64,000 bases of DNA from Liolophura sinensis. Lineage: Eukaryota; Mollusca; Polyplacophora; Chitonida; Chitonidae. Below are positions 24,101 to 35,699 of the stretch, in pieces (the stretch's first letter is position 1; each line of letters opens with the position of its first letter). Where the stretch lies: NCBI RefSeq assembly GCF_032854445.1, contig NC_088296.1, forward strand, positions 8,406,706 through 8,470,705. Reading direction: 5' to 3'. The notes beneath the pieces were generated by a model. The model worked only from the letters and a program-made list of their open reading frames with translations. It was not told the origin of the DNA and made no database searches. The position numbers and the translations under genes were made by a program.

Positions 24101-27100
24101 GGACATGCACGCTTTCAAATATTGTCCAAAGATCTATTTACCTCATTTGACACATCTACATATACTTGCTATGCTGTGTTGCAATACACTAATAATTACG
24201 AAAAATATAGACTTTCTAATTAGGTTGGTTATGTATCTGTACATGGACACCACTGAGGTAACCGGAAGTAACACCAAATGGGTCAGCAATACCGGCTTAA
24301 ACACCGGAATCGCTGCTATAGCACTCTTTAGAACTGTCATTTGTATTGATATTACATTCTTCGTGGTTTTTAATATGCCAGTTAGATAAACCTTACCTGT
24401 GCCAGCACCTACACCACCTCCGTCACCACCAGCGCCTTGAATAAAGGGGTAACCTGATTAGGAAGCAGACACAGTTTGTTAAAAACAGTGAGAAAGGAGA
24501 CGTATGAAAACTAGCACATTGATTTTCTATGAACATTTGAGATGTTCAACACTGGATGATCAACCGATCTTCGCTCCCGGAACCCTCTCGGCACGACTTG
24601 GAATTCAGTCTAGTTTATCATCCTTAGGGTAAACGAGTGTTGAAATTATGAGCGCTGTATTGGCTTTGTGCGGTTTCAGATAAAGCATACGTTTACATTG
24701 TATCCTTATTTTTGTCTACATGTGATTTTTGTGAAGCCGTACTTGAAGCTGTACTTATTATAAATATTTCATTTATACGAAGGCAGCCAGCATTATGGTG
24801 GAAGGAAACCCACCAAAGGCCGGGGAAAACCCACGGCCATCCGCACTTTGCTGATAGACTTTCATACGTACGGCCGGAGAGGTTTTGTCTATAAGTGTCA
24901 AAAAAAAGTTCACAACCCCCTCGAAGGCGGTAAGAATAGTTAAGAATAGTTATCAGCGATATCCGAAACACGTTTATATGGCTACTCATGTATTTAATAT
25001 TCTCAGGAAAAGTTCTGTTTTGAAACATGAAACGTTCCCCCTAACGCACGAGCGCAAAAAACCCTAAAAGGTTCCATCCGGCACCTTTTTCGTAAAAAGT
25101 GTGTATTATTCTATCTTTGTACTCTTTAGGAATTTACGTGCAAGTTGTGGAATTAGTCGTGCGAGTGTGGAGAAATTAAACGTTTCCTTTATTATTCATC
25201 CATTTATTCACTATGTACAATATGAAAATGTGCAATTTCCACCATATTTAAAGATCTCGTGAGAGAAAACGGTAAAAACTGTAAAGATGAAAATCACTAA
25301 GTGTAAATACATGTACTCTAAGTGTGCTGATATCGCTGAGCTTTGTTAAAAAAGAGGGGACATGCACGCTTTCAAATATTGTCCAAAGATCTATTTACCT
25401 CGTTTGACACATCCATATATACTTGCTATGCTGTGTTACAATACACTAATGATTACGAAAAATGTAGACTTTCTAATTAGGTTAGTTATGTATCTATTTA
25501 TCAAATACTTTAAGGTAACTTGAAGTAACACCACACAGGTCAGCAATACCGGCTTAAACACCGAATTCGCTCCTTAGCAGCTATATTTATCTTTAGAACT
25601 GTCATTTGTCTTAATGTTACATTCTTCGTGGTTTTTAATATGCCAGTCAAATAAACCTTACCTGTGCCAGCACCTACACCACCTCCGTCACCACCAGCGC
25701 CTTGAACAAAGGGGTAACCTGATTAGGAAACAGACACAGTTTGTTAAAAACAGTGAGAAAAGAGACGTATGGAAACTAACACATTGATTTTCTATGAACA
25801 TTTGAGATGTTCAACACTGGATGATCAACCGATCTTCGCTCCGGAACCCTCTTGGCACGACTTGGAATTCAGTCTAGTTTATCTTCCTTAGGGTAAACGA
25901 GTGTTGAAATTATGAGCGCTGTATTGGCTTTGTGCGGTTTCAGATAAAGCATACTTTTACATTGTATCCTTATTTTTGTCTACATTTGTTTGATTTATGT
26001 GATTTTTGTGAAGCCGTACTTGAAGCTGTACTTATTATAAATATTTCATTTATACGAAGGCGGCCAGCATTATGGTGGAAGGAAACCCACTAAAGGCCGG
26101 GGAAAACCCACGGCCCATCCGCACTTTGCTGACAGACTTTCCCAAGTACGGCCGGAGAGGTTTGGTCTATAAGTGTCAATACAAGTTCAAAACCCCCACG
26201 AAGGCGGTAAGAATAGTTAAGAATAGTTTTCAGAGAAATCCGAAACGCAAGTGTATGACTGACATGTACTTGATATTTTCTGGAAAAGTTCTGTGTTGAA
26301 ACATGAAAGGTTCCACCGAACTCACGAGCGCAAAAAAATCCATAAAAGGTTCCATGCGGCGCCGTTCTCGTTAAGAGTGTGTATTATTCTATCTTTGTAG
26401 AATATAAGAATGTACGTGCAAGTTCCAGAATTAGTTAGGCGAGTATTTAGAAATTAAAAGACTTCTTTATTATTTGTTCATTCATTCGATATGTACAAAA
26501 TGAAAATGTGCAATTTTCACCTTATCTCGTGAGAGAAAACGGTAAAAACTGTAAAGATGAAAATCACTAAGTGTAAAAGCATGTACTCTAAGTGTGTTGA
26601 TATCGTTGAGCTGTGTTCAAAAAGAGGGGACATGCACGCTTTCAAATATTGTCCGATGATCTATTTACCTCGTTTGACACATCTACATATACTTGCTATG
26701 GTGTGTTACTATAGACTAATAATTACGAAAAATGTAGACTTTCTAATTAGGTTGGTTATGTATTTGTACATGGACACCACTGAGGTAACCGGTAACACCT
26801 AATGGGTCAGCAATACCGGCTTAAACACCGGAATCGCTGCTATAGCACTCTTTAGAACTGTCATTTGTATTGATATTACATTCTTCGAGGTTTTTAATAT
26901 GCCAGTTAGATAAACCTTACCTGTGCCAGCACCTACACCACCTCCGTCACCACCAGCGCCTTGATGATCGGGGTAACCTGATAAGGAAGCAGACACAGTT
27001 TGTTAAAAGCAGTGAGAAAGGAGACGTATGAAAACTAACACATTGATCTTCTATGAACATTTGAGATGTTCAACACTGGTTGATCAACCGATCTTCGCTC

Positions 27101-30100
27101 CCGGAACCCTCTCGGCACAACTTGGAATTCAGTCTAGTTTATCTTCCTTAGGGTAAACGAGTGTTGAAATTATGAGCGCTGTATTGGCTTTGTGCGGTTT
27201 CAGATAAAGCATACTTTTACATTGTATCCTTATTTTTGTCTACATTTTGTTTGATTTATGTGATTGGCATGAAGCCGTACTTGAAGCTGTACTTATTATA
27301 CATATTACATTTATATGTAGGCGGCCAGCATTATGGTGGAAGGAAACACACCAAAACCCAGGGAAAACCCACGGCCATCCGCAGTTTGCTGACAGTCCTT
27401 TCACGTACGGCCGGAGAGGTTTTTTTCTATAAGTGTCAACAAAATTTCACAACAACCACGAAGGCGATAAGAATAGTTTAAGAATACTTTTTCAGCGATA
27501 TCCGAAACACAAGTGTATGGCTACACATGTACTTAATATTCTCTGGAAAAGTTCCGTATTGAAGCATAAAAGGTTCCTCCTAGCGCACGAGCGCAAACAA
27601 ACCCTAAAAGGTTTTATCCGGCACCTTTTTCCTTAAGGGTGTGTAATATTCCATCTTTGTACTCTATAGGAATTCACGGGCAAGTTCCGGATCCAGTCAG
27701 GCGAGTGTGGAGAACTTAAACGGTTTTTTTTTTATATTTATTCAATATGTACAATATATTAATGTACAGTTTCCACCATATTTGAAGATCTCGTGAGAGA
27801 AAACTGTGAAAACTGTAAAGATGAAAATCACTAAGTGTAAATGCATGTACTCTAAGTGTGTTGATATCGTTGAGCTATGTTCAAAAAGAGGGGACATGCA
27901 CGCCTTCAAATATTATCCAAAGATCTATTTACCCCGTTTGACACATCTACATATACTTGCTATGCTGTGTTACAATACACTACTGATTACAAAAAAATGT
28001 AGACATTTTAATTAGGTTGGGTATGTATCTATACATGGACACCATTAAGGTAACCGGAAGTAACACCAGATAGGTCAGCAATACCGGCCTAAACACCGAA
28101 ATCGCTGCTTTAGCAGCTATATTTATCTTTAGAATTGTCATTTGTCTTAATGTTACATTCTTCGTGGTTTTTAATATTCCAGTCAGATAAACCTTACCTG
28201 TGCCAGCAACTACACCACTTCCGTCACCACCAGCGCCTTGATGAGCGGGGTAACCTGATTAGGAAGCAGACACGGTTTGTTAGAAACAGTGAGAAAAAGA
28301 GACGTATGAAAACTAACACATTGATTTTTTATGAGCATTAGAGATGTTCAACACCGAATGATCACCGATCTTTGCTCCCGGATCTCGCCCGGCACGACTT
28401 GGGAATTCAGTCTAGTTTATCTTTTTTAGGGTAAACGACTGTTGAAATTATGAGCGCTGTATTGGCTTTGTGCGGTTTCAGATAAAGCATACGTTTACAT
28501 TGTATCCCTTTTTTTGTCTATATTTATTTGATTTATGTGATTTTTGTGAAGCCGTACTTGAAGCTGTACTTATTATAAATATTTCATTTATACGAAGGCG
28601 GCCAGCATTATGGTGGAAGGAAACACAACAAAGCCCGCGGAAAACCCACGACCATCCGCACTTTGCTGACAGACCTTCTCACATACGGCCGGAGAGGTTT
28701 TGTCTATAGGTGTCAAAAAAAGTTCACAACCCCGACGAAGGCGGTAAGAATAGTTAAGAATAGTTTTCAGCGATATCCAAATCACATTTATACGGCTACG
28801 CATGTACTTAATATTCCCTGAAAAAATTCTGTATTGAAACATGAAAGTTTTCTTCCGATCGCACAAGCGCAAAAAAAAAAACAACCTAAAAGGTTCCATT
28901 CGGTACCTTTTTTCGATAAGAGTGTGTATTATTCTATCTTTGTACTTGATAGGAATTTACGTTCAAGCTCTGGAATTAGTCATGCGAGCGTGGAGAAAAT
29001 TAAACGGTTCCTTTATTATTCAATATTTATTCAATATGTACAATATGAAAATGTGCAATTTCCACCATGTTTGAAGATCTCGTAGGAGAAAACCGTGAAA
29101 ACTGTAAAGATGAAAATCACTAAGTGTATATACATGTACTCTAAGTGTGCTGATATCGTTGAGCTGTGTTCAAAAGAGGGGATATGCACGCCTTTAAATA
29201 TTGTCCGAAGATCTATTCACCTCGCTTGACACATCTACATATACTTGCTATGCTGTGTTACAATACACTACTGATTACAAAAAATGTAGACTTTGTAATT
29301 AGGTTAGTTATGTATCTATTGATCGAATACTTTAAGGTAACTTGAAGTAACACCACACAGGTCAGCAATACCGGCTTAAACACCGAATTCGCTCCTTTTG
29401 CTGCTATATTTATCTTTAGAATTGTCATTTGTATTGATATTACATTCTTCGTGGTTTTTAATATGCCAGTCAAATAAACCTTACCTGTGCCAGCACCTAC
29501 ACCACCTCCGTCACCACCAGCGCCTTGATGAGCGGGGTAATCTGATTGGAAGCAGACACAGTTTGTTAGAAACTGTGAGAAAAGAGAAGTATGACAATTT
29601 TCAATACTGATGTTGAACTATGTACATGAGTGGCTATGAGAGACCAATACTTATTACTATTATGCTATTCGCCATCATGTTACATTTTCATGGTCTTAAA
29701 AATGCCAGTCTGTAGATTAAGTTAAAAAAACAAATGAAAAGTTCGTTTGTGGAAGAGCTTTAGAAGGTTTGCTGCACTGACATTAACTACTCAAAGCTCT
29801 GTAGGCTAAATCATGGTGATGGATGTTATCACCTCACTTCTATGAAGCAGTTGTAATTAACTGTGGCTATTTCAGGTTATAAATGTCTCAACATGGTGAT
29901 AGGTTGCTGGTCTATATTTGTGTGCGTTCATTTTACTTTGGCAGCAATTGCTTACCTCATATGTGCAAATAATTCCCACGTAAAGTATCTGTCGAACGGT
30001 ACATACTTTTGATCAAAGTTATTATAAAGCAAAAAAGGTTATTAAAGCTTATCGGGAATGAGCGTGTATCTCAGGTAATTTACATGAACGTTCTATTTTA

Positions 30101-30694
30101 CTGTCCGTTATCTAAAGGCGGGCCACATCCATCCGTCTGACCGCTTTGTGGGTGAAAGTCGGGAGACCTGGGATTAAACCCTGGTCAGGTCATACCAAAG
30201 GCTTTAAATGGCATTTGCTGCTGCCTGGGTTGGCGCTCAACACCTAAATGTTAGAGCAAGGGAACTGACTGGTTGGCCCGGTGTTTGGCATAATGCGACT
30301 CGGTGGGGTTTCGTGTTATGCTGTCTTCGGCATGAAGGTTCAGTGGGGCAGCACAATGACGCCATGGACTCGCACTGCCACAAGAAGGCGCGGTATATGT
30401 ACACACACGTAATGACTCTTCATCGTCAAATGACAATAGCAATGAAATATGGTTAGGTACGACGTAGTACCCCAAGCATACATATAATCCCATTCTTTTA
30501 ACCGGTTATTCAGTTATTATTTTTGTAATAATATGATTATCATTGTCTAACATTCCTCACCTTATGATATGCCAGACCGGTAAAACCTTACCTGAGCCGT
30601 GTGGTCCATTCTTGTAGTAATACGGAGACCAGCCACCGAGTGCGGGAATGACGAACAAACAGACGGCAACTGTGACAAGACTTAGAGACGCCAT
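20626..30694 (-). CDS. C1q-domain secreted protein with six Gly-rich mini-exons
   Basis: Eight-exon model on the minus strand: exon 1 (30694-30592, 103 nt), six 57-nt exons, and a terminal exon (21158-20626, 533 nt). All junctions are phase 1 with consensus GTAAGG donors in the first seven exons, and the sum of 978 nt gives an unbroken 325-residue protein. Residues 1-20 form a signal peptide (hydrophobic core LVTVAVCLFVIPAL). Residues 35-148 are six 19-residue modules, typically GYPFVQGAGGDGGGVGAGT, each with four Gly-x-y triplets. Residues from about 180 to 310 form a C1q/TNF-like jelly roll: FTAPVPGIYSVNYHV, the SNSAVLYL strand and the C-terminal FSVSLV strand. The family trimerises and binds diverse ligands, and soluble C1q-domain proteins often act in innate recognition in invertebrates. 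The modules stand where other members have a collagen stalk. A TATA box and a poly(A) signal frame the gene. The ligand is unknown. Confidence 0.85.
22070..22166 (+). mobile_element. SINE-A 3' fragment in a C1q-gene intron
   Basis: GGATGGTCGTGGG, then GTGAAATATTCTTGAGTACG and the CACCAATCA tail. It lies in the intron before the terminal exon. The rest of that intron (21159-22700) shows no exon. Confidence 0.75.
23134..23190 (-). CDS. C1q gene mini-exon 7 of 8 (module 6)
   Basis: 57 nt, phase 1 to phase 1, acceptor TAATCAG, donor ACAG/GTAAGG. It encodes GYPFVQGAGGDGGGVGAGT, the commonest module. Confidence 0.8.
24397..24453 (-). CDS. C1q gene mini-exon 6 (module 5)
   Basis: 57 nt, same splice sites and phase as the others. 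The variable positions read FIQ, so a single Val-to-Ile change separates it from module 6. Confidence 0.8.
25662..25718 (-). CDS. C1q gene mini-exon 5 (module 4)
   Basis: 57 nt with variable residues FVQ, identical at protein level to the module at 23134-23190. Confidence 0.8.
26921..26977 (-). CDS. C1q gene mini-exon 4 (module 3)
   Basis: 57 nt with variable residues DHQ. The acceptor reads TTATCAG. Confidence 0.8.
28198..28254 (-). CDS. C1q gene mini-exon 3 (module 2)
   Basis: 57 nt with variable residues AHQ. Two Gly positions are changed (GSG and VVAG), so this is the least regular Gly-x-y stretch. Confidence 0.8.
29485..29541 (-). CDS. C1q gene mini-exon 2 (module 1)
   Basis: 57 nt with variable residues AHQ. 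The first base pair of the exon is changed, so the split codon becomes Asp (DYPAHQ) in place of Gly. The acceptor ATCAG is intact. Confidence 0.8.
30118..30485 (+). mobile_element. SINE-C-like element, old
   Basis: Contains GGGATTAAACCCTGGTCAGG and CATACCAAAGGCTTTAAA, then GACTGGTTGGCCCGGTGT, and ends with TTAGGTACGACGTAGTACCCC. The order matches the element at 9978-10220. It lies in the first intron of the C1q gene. Confidence 0.6.
30592..30694 (-). CDS. C1q gene exon 1 (signal peptide)
   Basis: ATG at 30694-30692, 34 codons plus one base, donor TCAG/GTAAGG. It encodes MASLSLVTVAVCLFVIPALG followed by a Tyr/Gly-rich start of the mature protein (WSPYYYKNGPHGS). The start is chosen because it is the first ATG after the TATA box and yields a good signal peptide. 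Confidence 0.8.
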
Positions 30695-30776
30695 GTTTGT
30701 CGGTTGATCTGAGGACAAGAAACGTGTCGTGTAAAACTGTTCCACAGGCGTTGTGTTGTCTCCGGTACATCTGTTC

Positions 30777-30785
30777 ACTTATATA
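30777..30785 (-). promoter_or_regulatory. TATA box of the C1q gene
   Basis: TATATAAGT on the minus strand about 83-91 bp upstream of the ATG. With the usual 25-30 bp distance, transcription would start near 30750 and leave about 55 nt of 5' untranslated sequence. Confidence 0.6.
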
Positions 30786-31398
30786 CATGCTGAGTGGGGT
30801 GGCAACCACTTAAGTTACCTTGAGGAAAACGTTACTTACAACGGAGAGTCTGTTTTTATATGAATGAATAAAAATATTATCCAAGGAGACCTAAAAAGAA
30901 ACAACGTCTGGGGTTTAATAAGATACAGGATCACGTTATTATATCATATTTTTTTCGCATTTTCAGGTCTTTACGAACACTACGATCTCCTGGATAGAGA
31001 TGCAAACTCATTTACTGTATATTATCGTTTTCATACATTACCAGACACATTGTTAGTTACTTTTGTACCTAACTTGCAAGTTGGACGCTACCAAGTTTTA
31101 ACAGAGCATTAGTGATGTAGAACTGCACTTCTTGTGTCTTCAGTTTTGCCTCTGATATTTAACTGATACTGTTCATGGTATTGGTATTTCTCGATATCCT
31201 AGGTGACATCTTTGTTCAACTCTTCCACTGTCATATAGGATTCAATGACATTTATTGATTTGATGATTGCTCACACAATTAAACAATATTTTTCTCAATT
31301 AAATATAGTTAGGTATATTTGTAAAAGTGTTTTAGAAAATTGTATTATCTGATTGTTTCAAATATTTACAATTCATGGAGATGCCCTAACAATGATAA

Positions 31399-31687
31399 AT
31401 TTATTTATTTATCTATTTGTATTTATTTATTTATTTATTTGATTCGTGTTTTAAGACGTACTCAAGCATATGTCACTTATACGACGGCGGCCAGCATTAA
31501 GCGAGAGGAATCTGGCAGAGCCCGGGGTAAACCCACGAATATCAGCAGGTTACTGCAAGACCTTCCCACTTACCGTAGGGAAGGATGCCAGCAAGAGCTG
31601 GGCTTGAACTTACCGCTAGCTCATTGTTTAGAGGCTTCTGGGTCTTTACGCTGCGCTTGCGCCTAACCACTGAGCCACGGAGGCCCC
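31399..31687 (-). mobile_element. SINE-A, full length
   Basis: ATTT-rich tail, complete body and head (GAGCCACGGAGGCCCC read on plus). A 10-bp direct repeat TTATCTATTT occurs at 31409-31418, inside the tail, and at 31688-31697; it is a possible target-site duplication, though it resembles the tail sequence. Confidence 0.88.
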
Positions 31688-32336
31688 TTATCTATTTATA
31701 AACATATATTTATAACTAAATATAAAACACGTAAGATTTGTGTTTAACACAATACAGTTTTTTTAATTCAGGATAAAGTTTATGACACCGTTTTGTGTTT
31801 TTTAGGCTGTCACAATTTATCTATTAACGATTAAGTGAACAGAAAAATAACCCTGATAAACGGTAAAAATGCTGGTATATGTTTTACGCCCTTGCGCAGG
31901 CTGTTAAAAAGTAGCGTTGTGATTTCATTCACGTCATCTCGTGTGTATGGAGACACTATTCATGTTTTTAACATAATAGTTTTCTTCTGTATTATATACA
32001 CTTATATCGGAATGTTTGTCCAAAAACTCTTTATCACATCCTTGGGGAAATTCCATTTGGGCTACTATTTACGGCTTTTGTGTCACTGACTTGCAGAAAC
32101 AGCAGCTCATCAGATGTTTTACATTGATGTTTTAATGAAAAGTGGAGTTTTAAATCAAGGCTACCGGTTTGTATTGTTTTTAGACCTTATCTGGTTCACT
32201 GTTAATTAATTTCTTCTCCCCAAACTGTTAACTTGTATATCAGAGGAATGTACACCTTTGTTGTGTTTTTATATGTGCCGTGAGTTAACCTTGTCAGAAT
32301 AATGCTACATTTCACTGATGTTAGAATTGGGCTTAT

Positions 32337-32474
32337 CGGACATTCGCAATGAGGCTGGTGGTTAGCGTGTTAGAGCAACAAAATTACACATTCTAACTCA
32401 CGCTGGCTCCCCCTCCTTTGTCTTTCAGCATTAGATGGATGGTTGTGAGTATTCCTCCCACCAAAATGCTGACC

Positions 32475-32475
<1 letters not shown>
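32337..32475 (+). mobile_element. SINE-A relic next to a TA microsatellite
   Basis: Very diverged copy: GGTTAGCGTGTTAGAGC in the head, ACTCACGCTGGCTCCC and TTCCTCCCACCAAAATGCTGACCG in the body. It breaks into a TA repeat exactly where GTCGTATAAG would follow. Confidence 0.6.

Positions 32476-32566
<91 letters not shown>
32476..32566. repeat. TA dinucleotide microsatellite, about 45 copies
   Basis: An uninterrupted alternation of T and A. It is self-complementary and probably length-variable. Confidence 0.97.
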
Positions 32567-32568
<2 letters not shown>

Positions 32569-32569
32569 T

Positions 32570-33622
32570 CCGGTAATGTATAAATTAAAGAACCCGAACC
32601 CGAAATGCGAGTGCTGTGCATATGCGTCTTAACATAATGTAATTGCACGTCCCTTGTAACCGAGCAGTTTGCAGCAAATATATTATTATTTCTCCTTCAT
32701 GTACTGCGGAGAAAAAACGAGTATCTGTAGAGATGTCCCTGGTTTTTATATTTAGGGGATTTGTGTCTACTGTAAGTGATGACGATCAGAGTAAACGTTT
32801 GAGACATTTATATTTAGAATATTCTGTGTACTGTGTCACTGAAACAATCAGATATGTTTTACTATATGCCGTCTTGTCATTACATGGGATCAAGATTAAC
32901 AGCCTGATATTTTCATACTCAGGAGGTATACTGTAAAATTAAAATATCCTGTATCCACGGATGTAGTAAAAATCACAGTGTAACCGTTACGCCTTGTGTT
33001 CACTAACCTTCAGATGATATAATGACCAAAGTGAATGTGTGTTTTATATTTCCCATTTTATATTGGCCTAAATATTTTCTATGTGCCTAAATCACTTTAA
33101 TTATTATTTCTTTAATGTATTCCAAAGTGCCTTGGGCATTTACCCTTTAAAGCCTGTCTTGCATTTAACACATGTAAAATATCATGGCTAAGTTGGACAA
33201 CTGTAGGAGAACCAGTTCTGATACATACATGTAGATAGCTGTCAAGGTGTAGTGATTAACCTGAGCAGTCGGATTTCCACCCACCCTAAACATGACCGTT
33301 ACGAACGTGGTAAAATTCGCAGTACGATGTAAAACAACAGTAAAACATTATGAGACAGACAAAAGACTGTCTATAGCATACAGACGGTTTTCGAGTCGTG
33401 TTTACCAGACCGTATTACTGTGTGCTCTGCCATTGTAGTAATAATAACAGACTTCATAATGACCTAATTTCCCACGGGCGATAATCATTTTAAGATAGGA
33501 ATAGGGGACTGACAATTGTAGGGGCTAATGAACGTTACATGATTACGAACAGGCTGGTCTGTGGCTGTTTGTGACCAGGGTGCGTCGATCTCTGGTTTGA
33601 GGCTAAACTGTATGGAGATTAT
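32570..33622. other. No gene seen
   Basis: Short open frames only. A weak SINE-like scrap may lie near 33250-33300. Confidence 0.4.
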
Positions 33623-33635
33623 TGCGCGTAATGAT

Positions 33636-33848
33636 TTATTTATTTATTTATTTATTTGATTGGTGTTTTACGCCGTGGTCAACAAAATTTCACTTATAGG
33701 CCTACGTTGGCGGCCAGCATTATGGTGGGAGGAAACCGGGCAGAGCCCTGCGGAAACCCACGACCATCCGCAGGTTGCAGGCAGACCTTCCCACTTACGG
33801 CCGGAGAGGAAGCCAGCATGAGCTGGACTTAAACTCACAGCGACCGCA
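33636..33848 (-). mobile_element. SINE-A, head-truncated, with 12-bp target-site duplication
   Basis: ATTT tail, 3' block and body, ending in the B-box-side of the head. GCGCGTAATGAT flanks both ends exactly (33624-33635 and 33849-33860). The head was therefore lost at insertion, as with incomplete reverse transcription, and not by later deletion. Confidence 0.92.
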
Positions 33849-34451
33849 GCGCGTAATGATCTTGATAGTAAAATAGCATGTCTACACGACAGTGTACACT
33901 GAAGGGTGTTTACGATAAATATAGCCACTTACATACATCCGTGGATCTGTCAATTCTTTCTAATTTGTTTGGAAAATTAAAATGAACCAGCGTTTAAGAA
34001 AGTCCAGAAAAGTCCGGAATGTGTTTTTTGCACGTCTCAAACATCAGTTATTGAATTTATATATACAATCTAAATCAGTTCATTACTTAATACGTTATTA
34101 ATCTCAAATTTATTAACCACTTGTATTATTATTTCTCCACGTCAGCTAATGAGCACTTGTATTAACTTTTATATGGCAAGCAAACTTTAGAAGCGTCGCT
34201 TTAACTTGCTGAAACCCAGCTTTATCGCTGTGTAGGACCCTTGATGAGGTTTTGCCCGAAACAATGTTCTCACTGCCATCCGTCAGTCCCACACGCGTGA
34301 GGTCCGGAGATCGAGTCCAGCATACCTTAAATAAAAAAAAACTCATAGCAGCATCCAAATAAGTGAAAAACAGTTATTTTTTTATAATACTGTGTTTTTG
34401 TGGCCTTGGTGTAAGTATTGTATTTATTGATTTGCTTTGTTTGGTGTTTTA

Positions 34452-34628
34452 CTAATACGGGCCATTAAACTGATACAGGTCAGTCAGTCGTTGCACTATC
34501 CCTTAATGCTGAACAACAAGCCAGGAAGTTACAACTGCTCTTTAAGGTCTTAGGTGTGACTCGACCCAATATTGACCCTGGATCCACCGCTCCTGAAATG
34601 GCCGCTCTACCAACTGTGTTATCGGGGC
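34452..34628 (-). mobile_element. SINE-B, internally shortened
   Basis: Read on minus it has the tRNA-like head (ACACAGTTGGTAGAGCGGCC), GTCGAGTCACACCTAAGAC and ATAGTGCAACGACTGACTGA, then goes straight to a TAAAACACCAA-type end. The middle of the body is missing. Confidence 0.75.
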
Positions 34629-34683
34629 CGATCCTAGAATCTAGCTCTGGTTATGAATGTCTGTGTATGATAGAATTATTGAT

Positions 34684-34900
34684 GGTGAGCGTCGTGCTCA
34701 AGAATTTTTCACTTTTTTTGATGGCGGTCAGGTTCATGGGTTGAAAAAATTGTGACGTCCGGAATGGACCAACCACTTTTGCCAGATATCTGACAAACCA
34801 CTTCACTTAAATCTTAGACAGCGGGAGTTGGATTCGAACACTTGTCATAGTCTTGATGGTCGCAGCTAGTCAGCGCGTTAACCACAGGAGCCAACAAGGT
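34684..34900 (-). mobile_element. Old SINE-A-like element
   Basis: Diverged pieces in the right order: GTGCTCAAGAATTTTTCAC, GATGGCGGTCAGG, GAGTTGGATTCGAACAC and CAGCGCGTTAACCACAGGAGCC on plus. Confidence 0.5.
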
Positions 34901-35624
34901 CGTTGTCCATAATAAGCATCGCATGCAATAAAATTGCAAATATGAACAGCTGAAATCAAATGCCATCTCAGGTACATTTGTGTTACAACTTATATACAAC
35001 TAGCTTAATTTTTGCGCATATCACTTTCCTTGTGTCTTTCTGGTATCATGCAAAAATGGTGGGAAATCTACTCTTTGCATGAATCTGTCCTAATTTCTTA
35101 CTCTATACACTGTCCTAGTTCATTACACAGAGCCTTCAAACCAGAACGAACCTCTGATCATTGGCAAAAGGGCACACATAACCTCAAGTACTAAAATTGT
35201 AGTCCCAATCATGTAACAGCTAACGATCTGTATACGAATATTTTATACACACCTGGCACCGGAGTGGTCTTTTTTTTTGGCTAGGTCTTTTTTTTTTAAA
35301 TTGATAGAGGAATGGTTCTTAACGGATGTTCCTTAAACGGCTGATGATTGATATACGGTGCATGTAACACGTTACGCCTGATATACCAAAATCGTTTTTG
35401 CCGTTGATGATCAGAATGAAAATGTTCTTTGAGACGTGATTTCGTGATTAATGAAATACATTTCGCCTCAAGTAACTGAAACGATGTATTTATCTGATTA
35501 CTGTTTGAGTCTATAGATAAGTATTTGCACCCATGGTATGTCGATTGAATATTGAAAAAAGGAAACCGAATTGCCCAAGGTGAACAATCGACCTTTGACA
35601 AGTGACTTTCTTCATGACAAAGAT

Positions 35625-35693
35625 ACTTTAAGTTCCACATGGGCATTCTTGGTGCTGCCATTCTTGGTTTTTATGTGGTACTGGATGGAATAG
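35625..35693 (-). pseudogene. C1q-domain fragment
   Basis: Read on minus, about 69 nt encode IYSIQYHIKTKNGSTKNAHV, matching IYSVNYHVQSKKGSTKEAHV of the C1q gene's terminal exon. It is cut off by an ACTCACTCACTC run on the high side and by stops beyond. It is a relic of another C1q gene, about 5 kb upstream of the intact gene's promoter. Confidence 0.8.
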
Positions 35694-35699
35694 ATTCAC

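Larger units (their letters stand above)
22700..29590 (-). repeat. Tandem array of about 1.27-kb units, each with one mini-exon
   Basis: Six units carry mini-exons whose low ends are at 23134, 24397, 25662, 26921, 28198 and 29485, giving steps of 1263, 1265, 1259, 1277 and 1287 bp. Each unit has, in plus order, GATGAAAATCACTAAGTGTA, a TTTAGAACTGTCATTTGT-type tract, the exon, CGATCTTCGCTCC and TGAGCGCTGTATTGGC. Where the unit is complete, it also has a truncated minus-oriented SINE-A (for example 23455-23645, 24718-24890, 25985-26165, 27240-27430, 28520-28700). The SINE was thus present before amplification. Two intron subtypes can be told apart by the tract some 160 bp on the low side of the exon (CTTTAAGGTAACTTGAAG against CACTGAGGTAACCGG). 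Confidence 0.92.

Noticed and set aside
23455-28700. Open frames repeated five times in the array (plus strand, ending near the SINE parts)
   Set aside because: They translate the duplicated SINE-A fragment. The supported coding part of the array is the minus-strand mini-exon.
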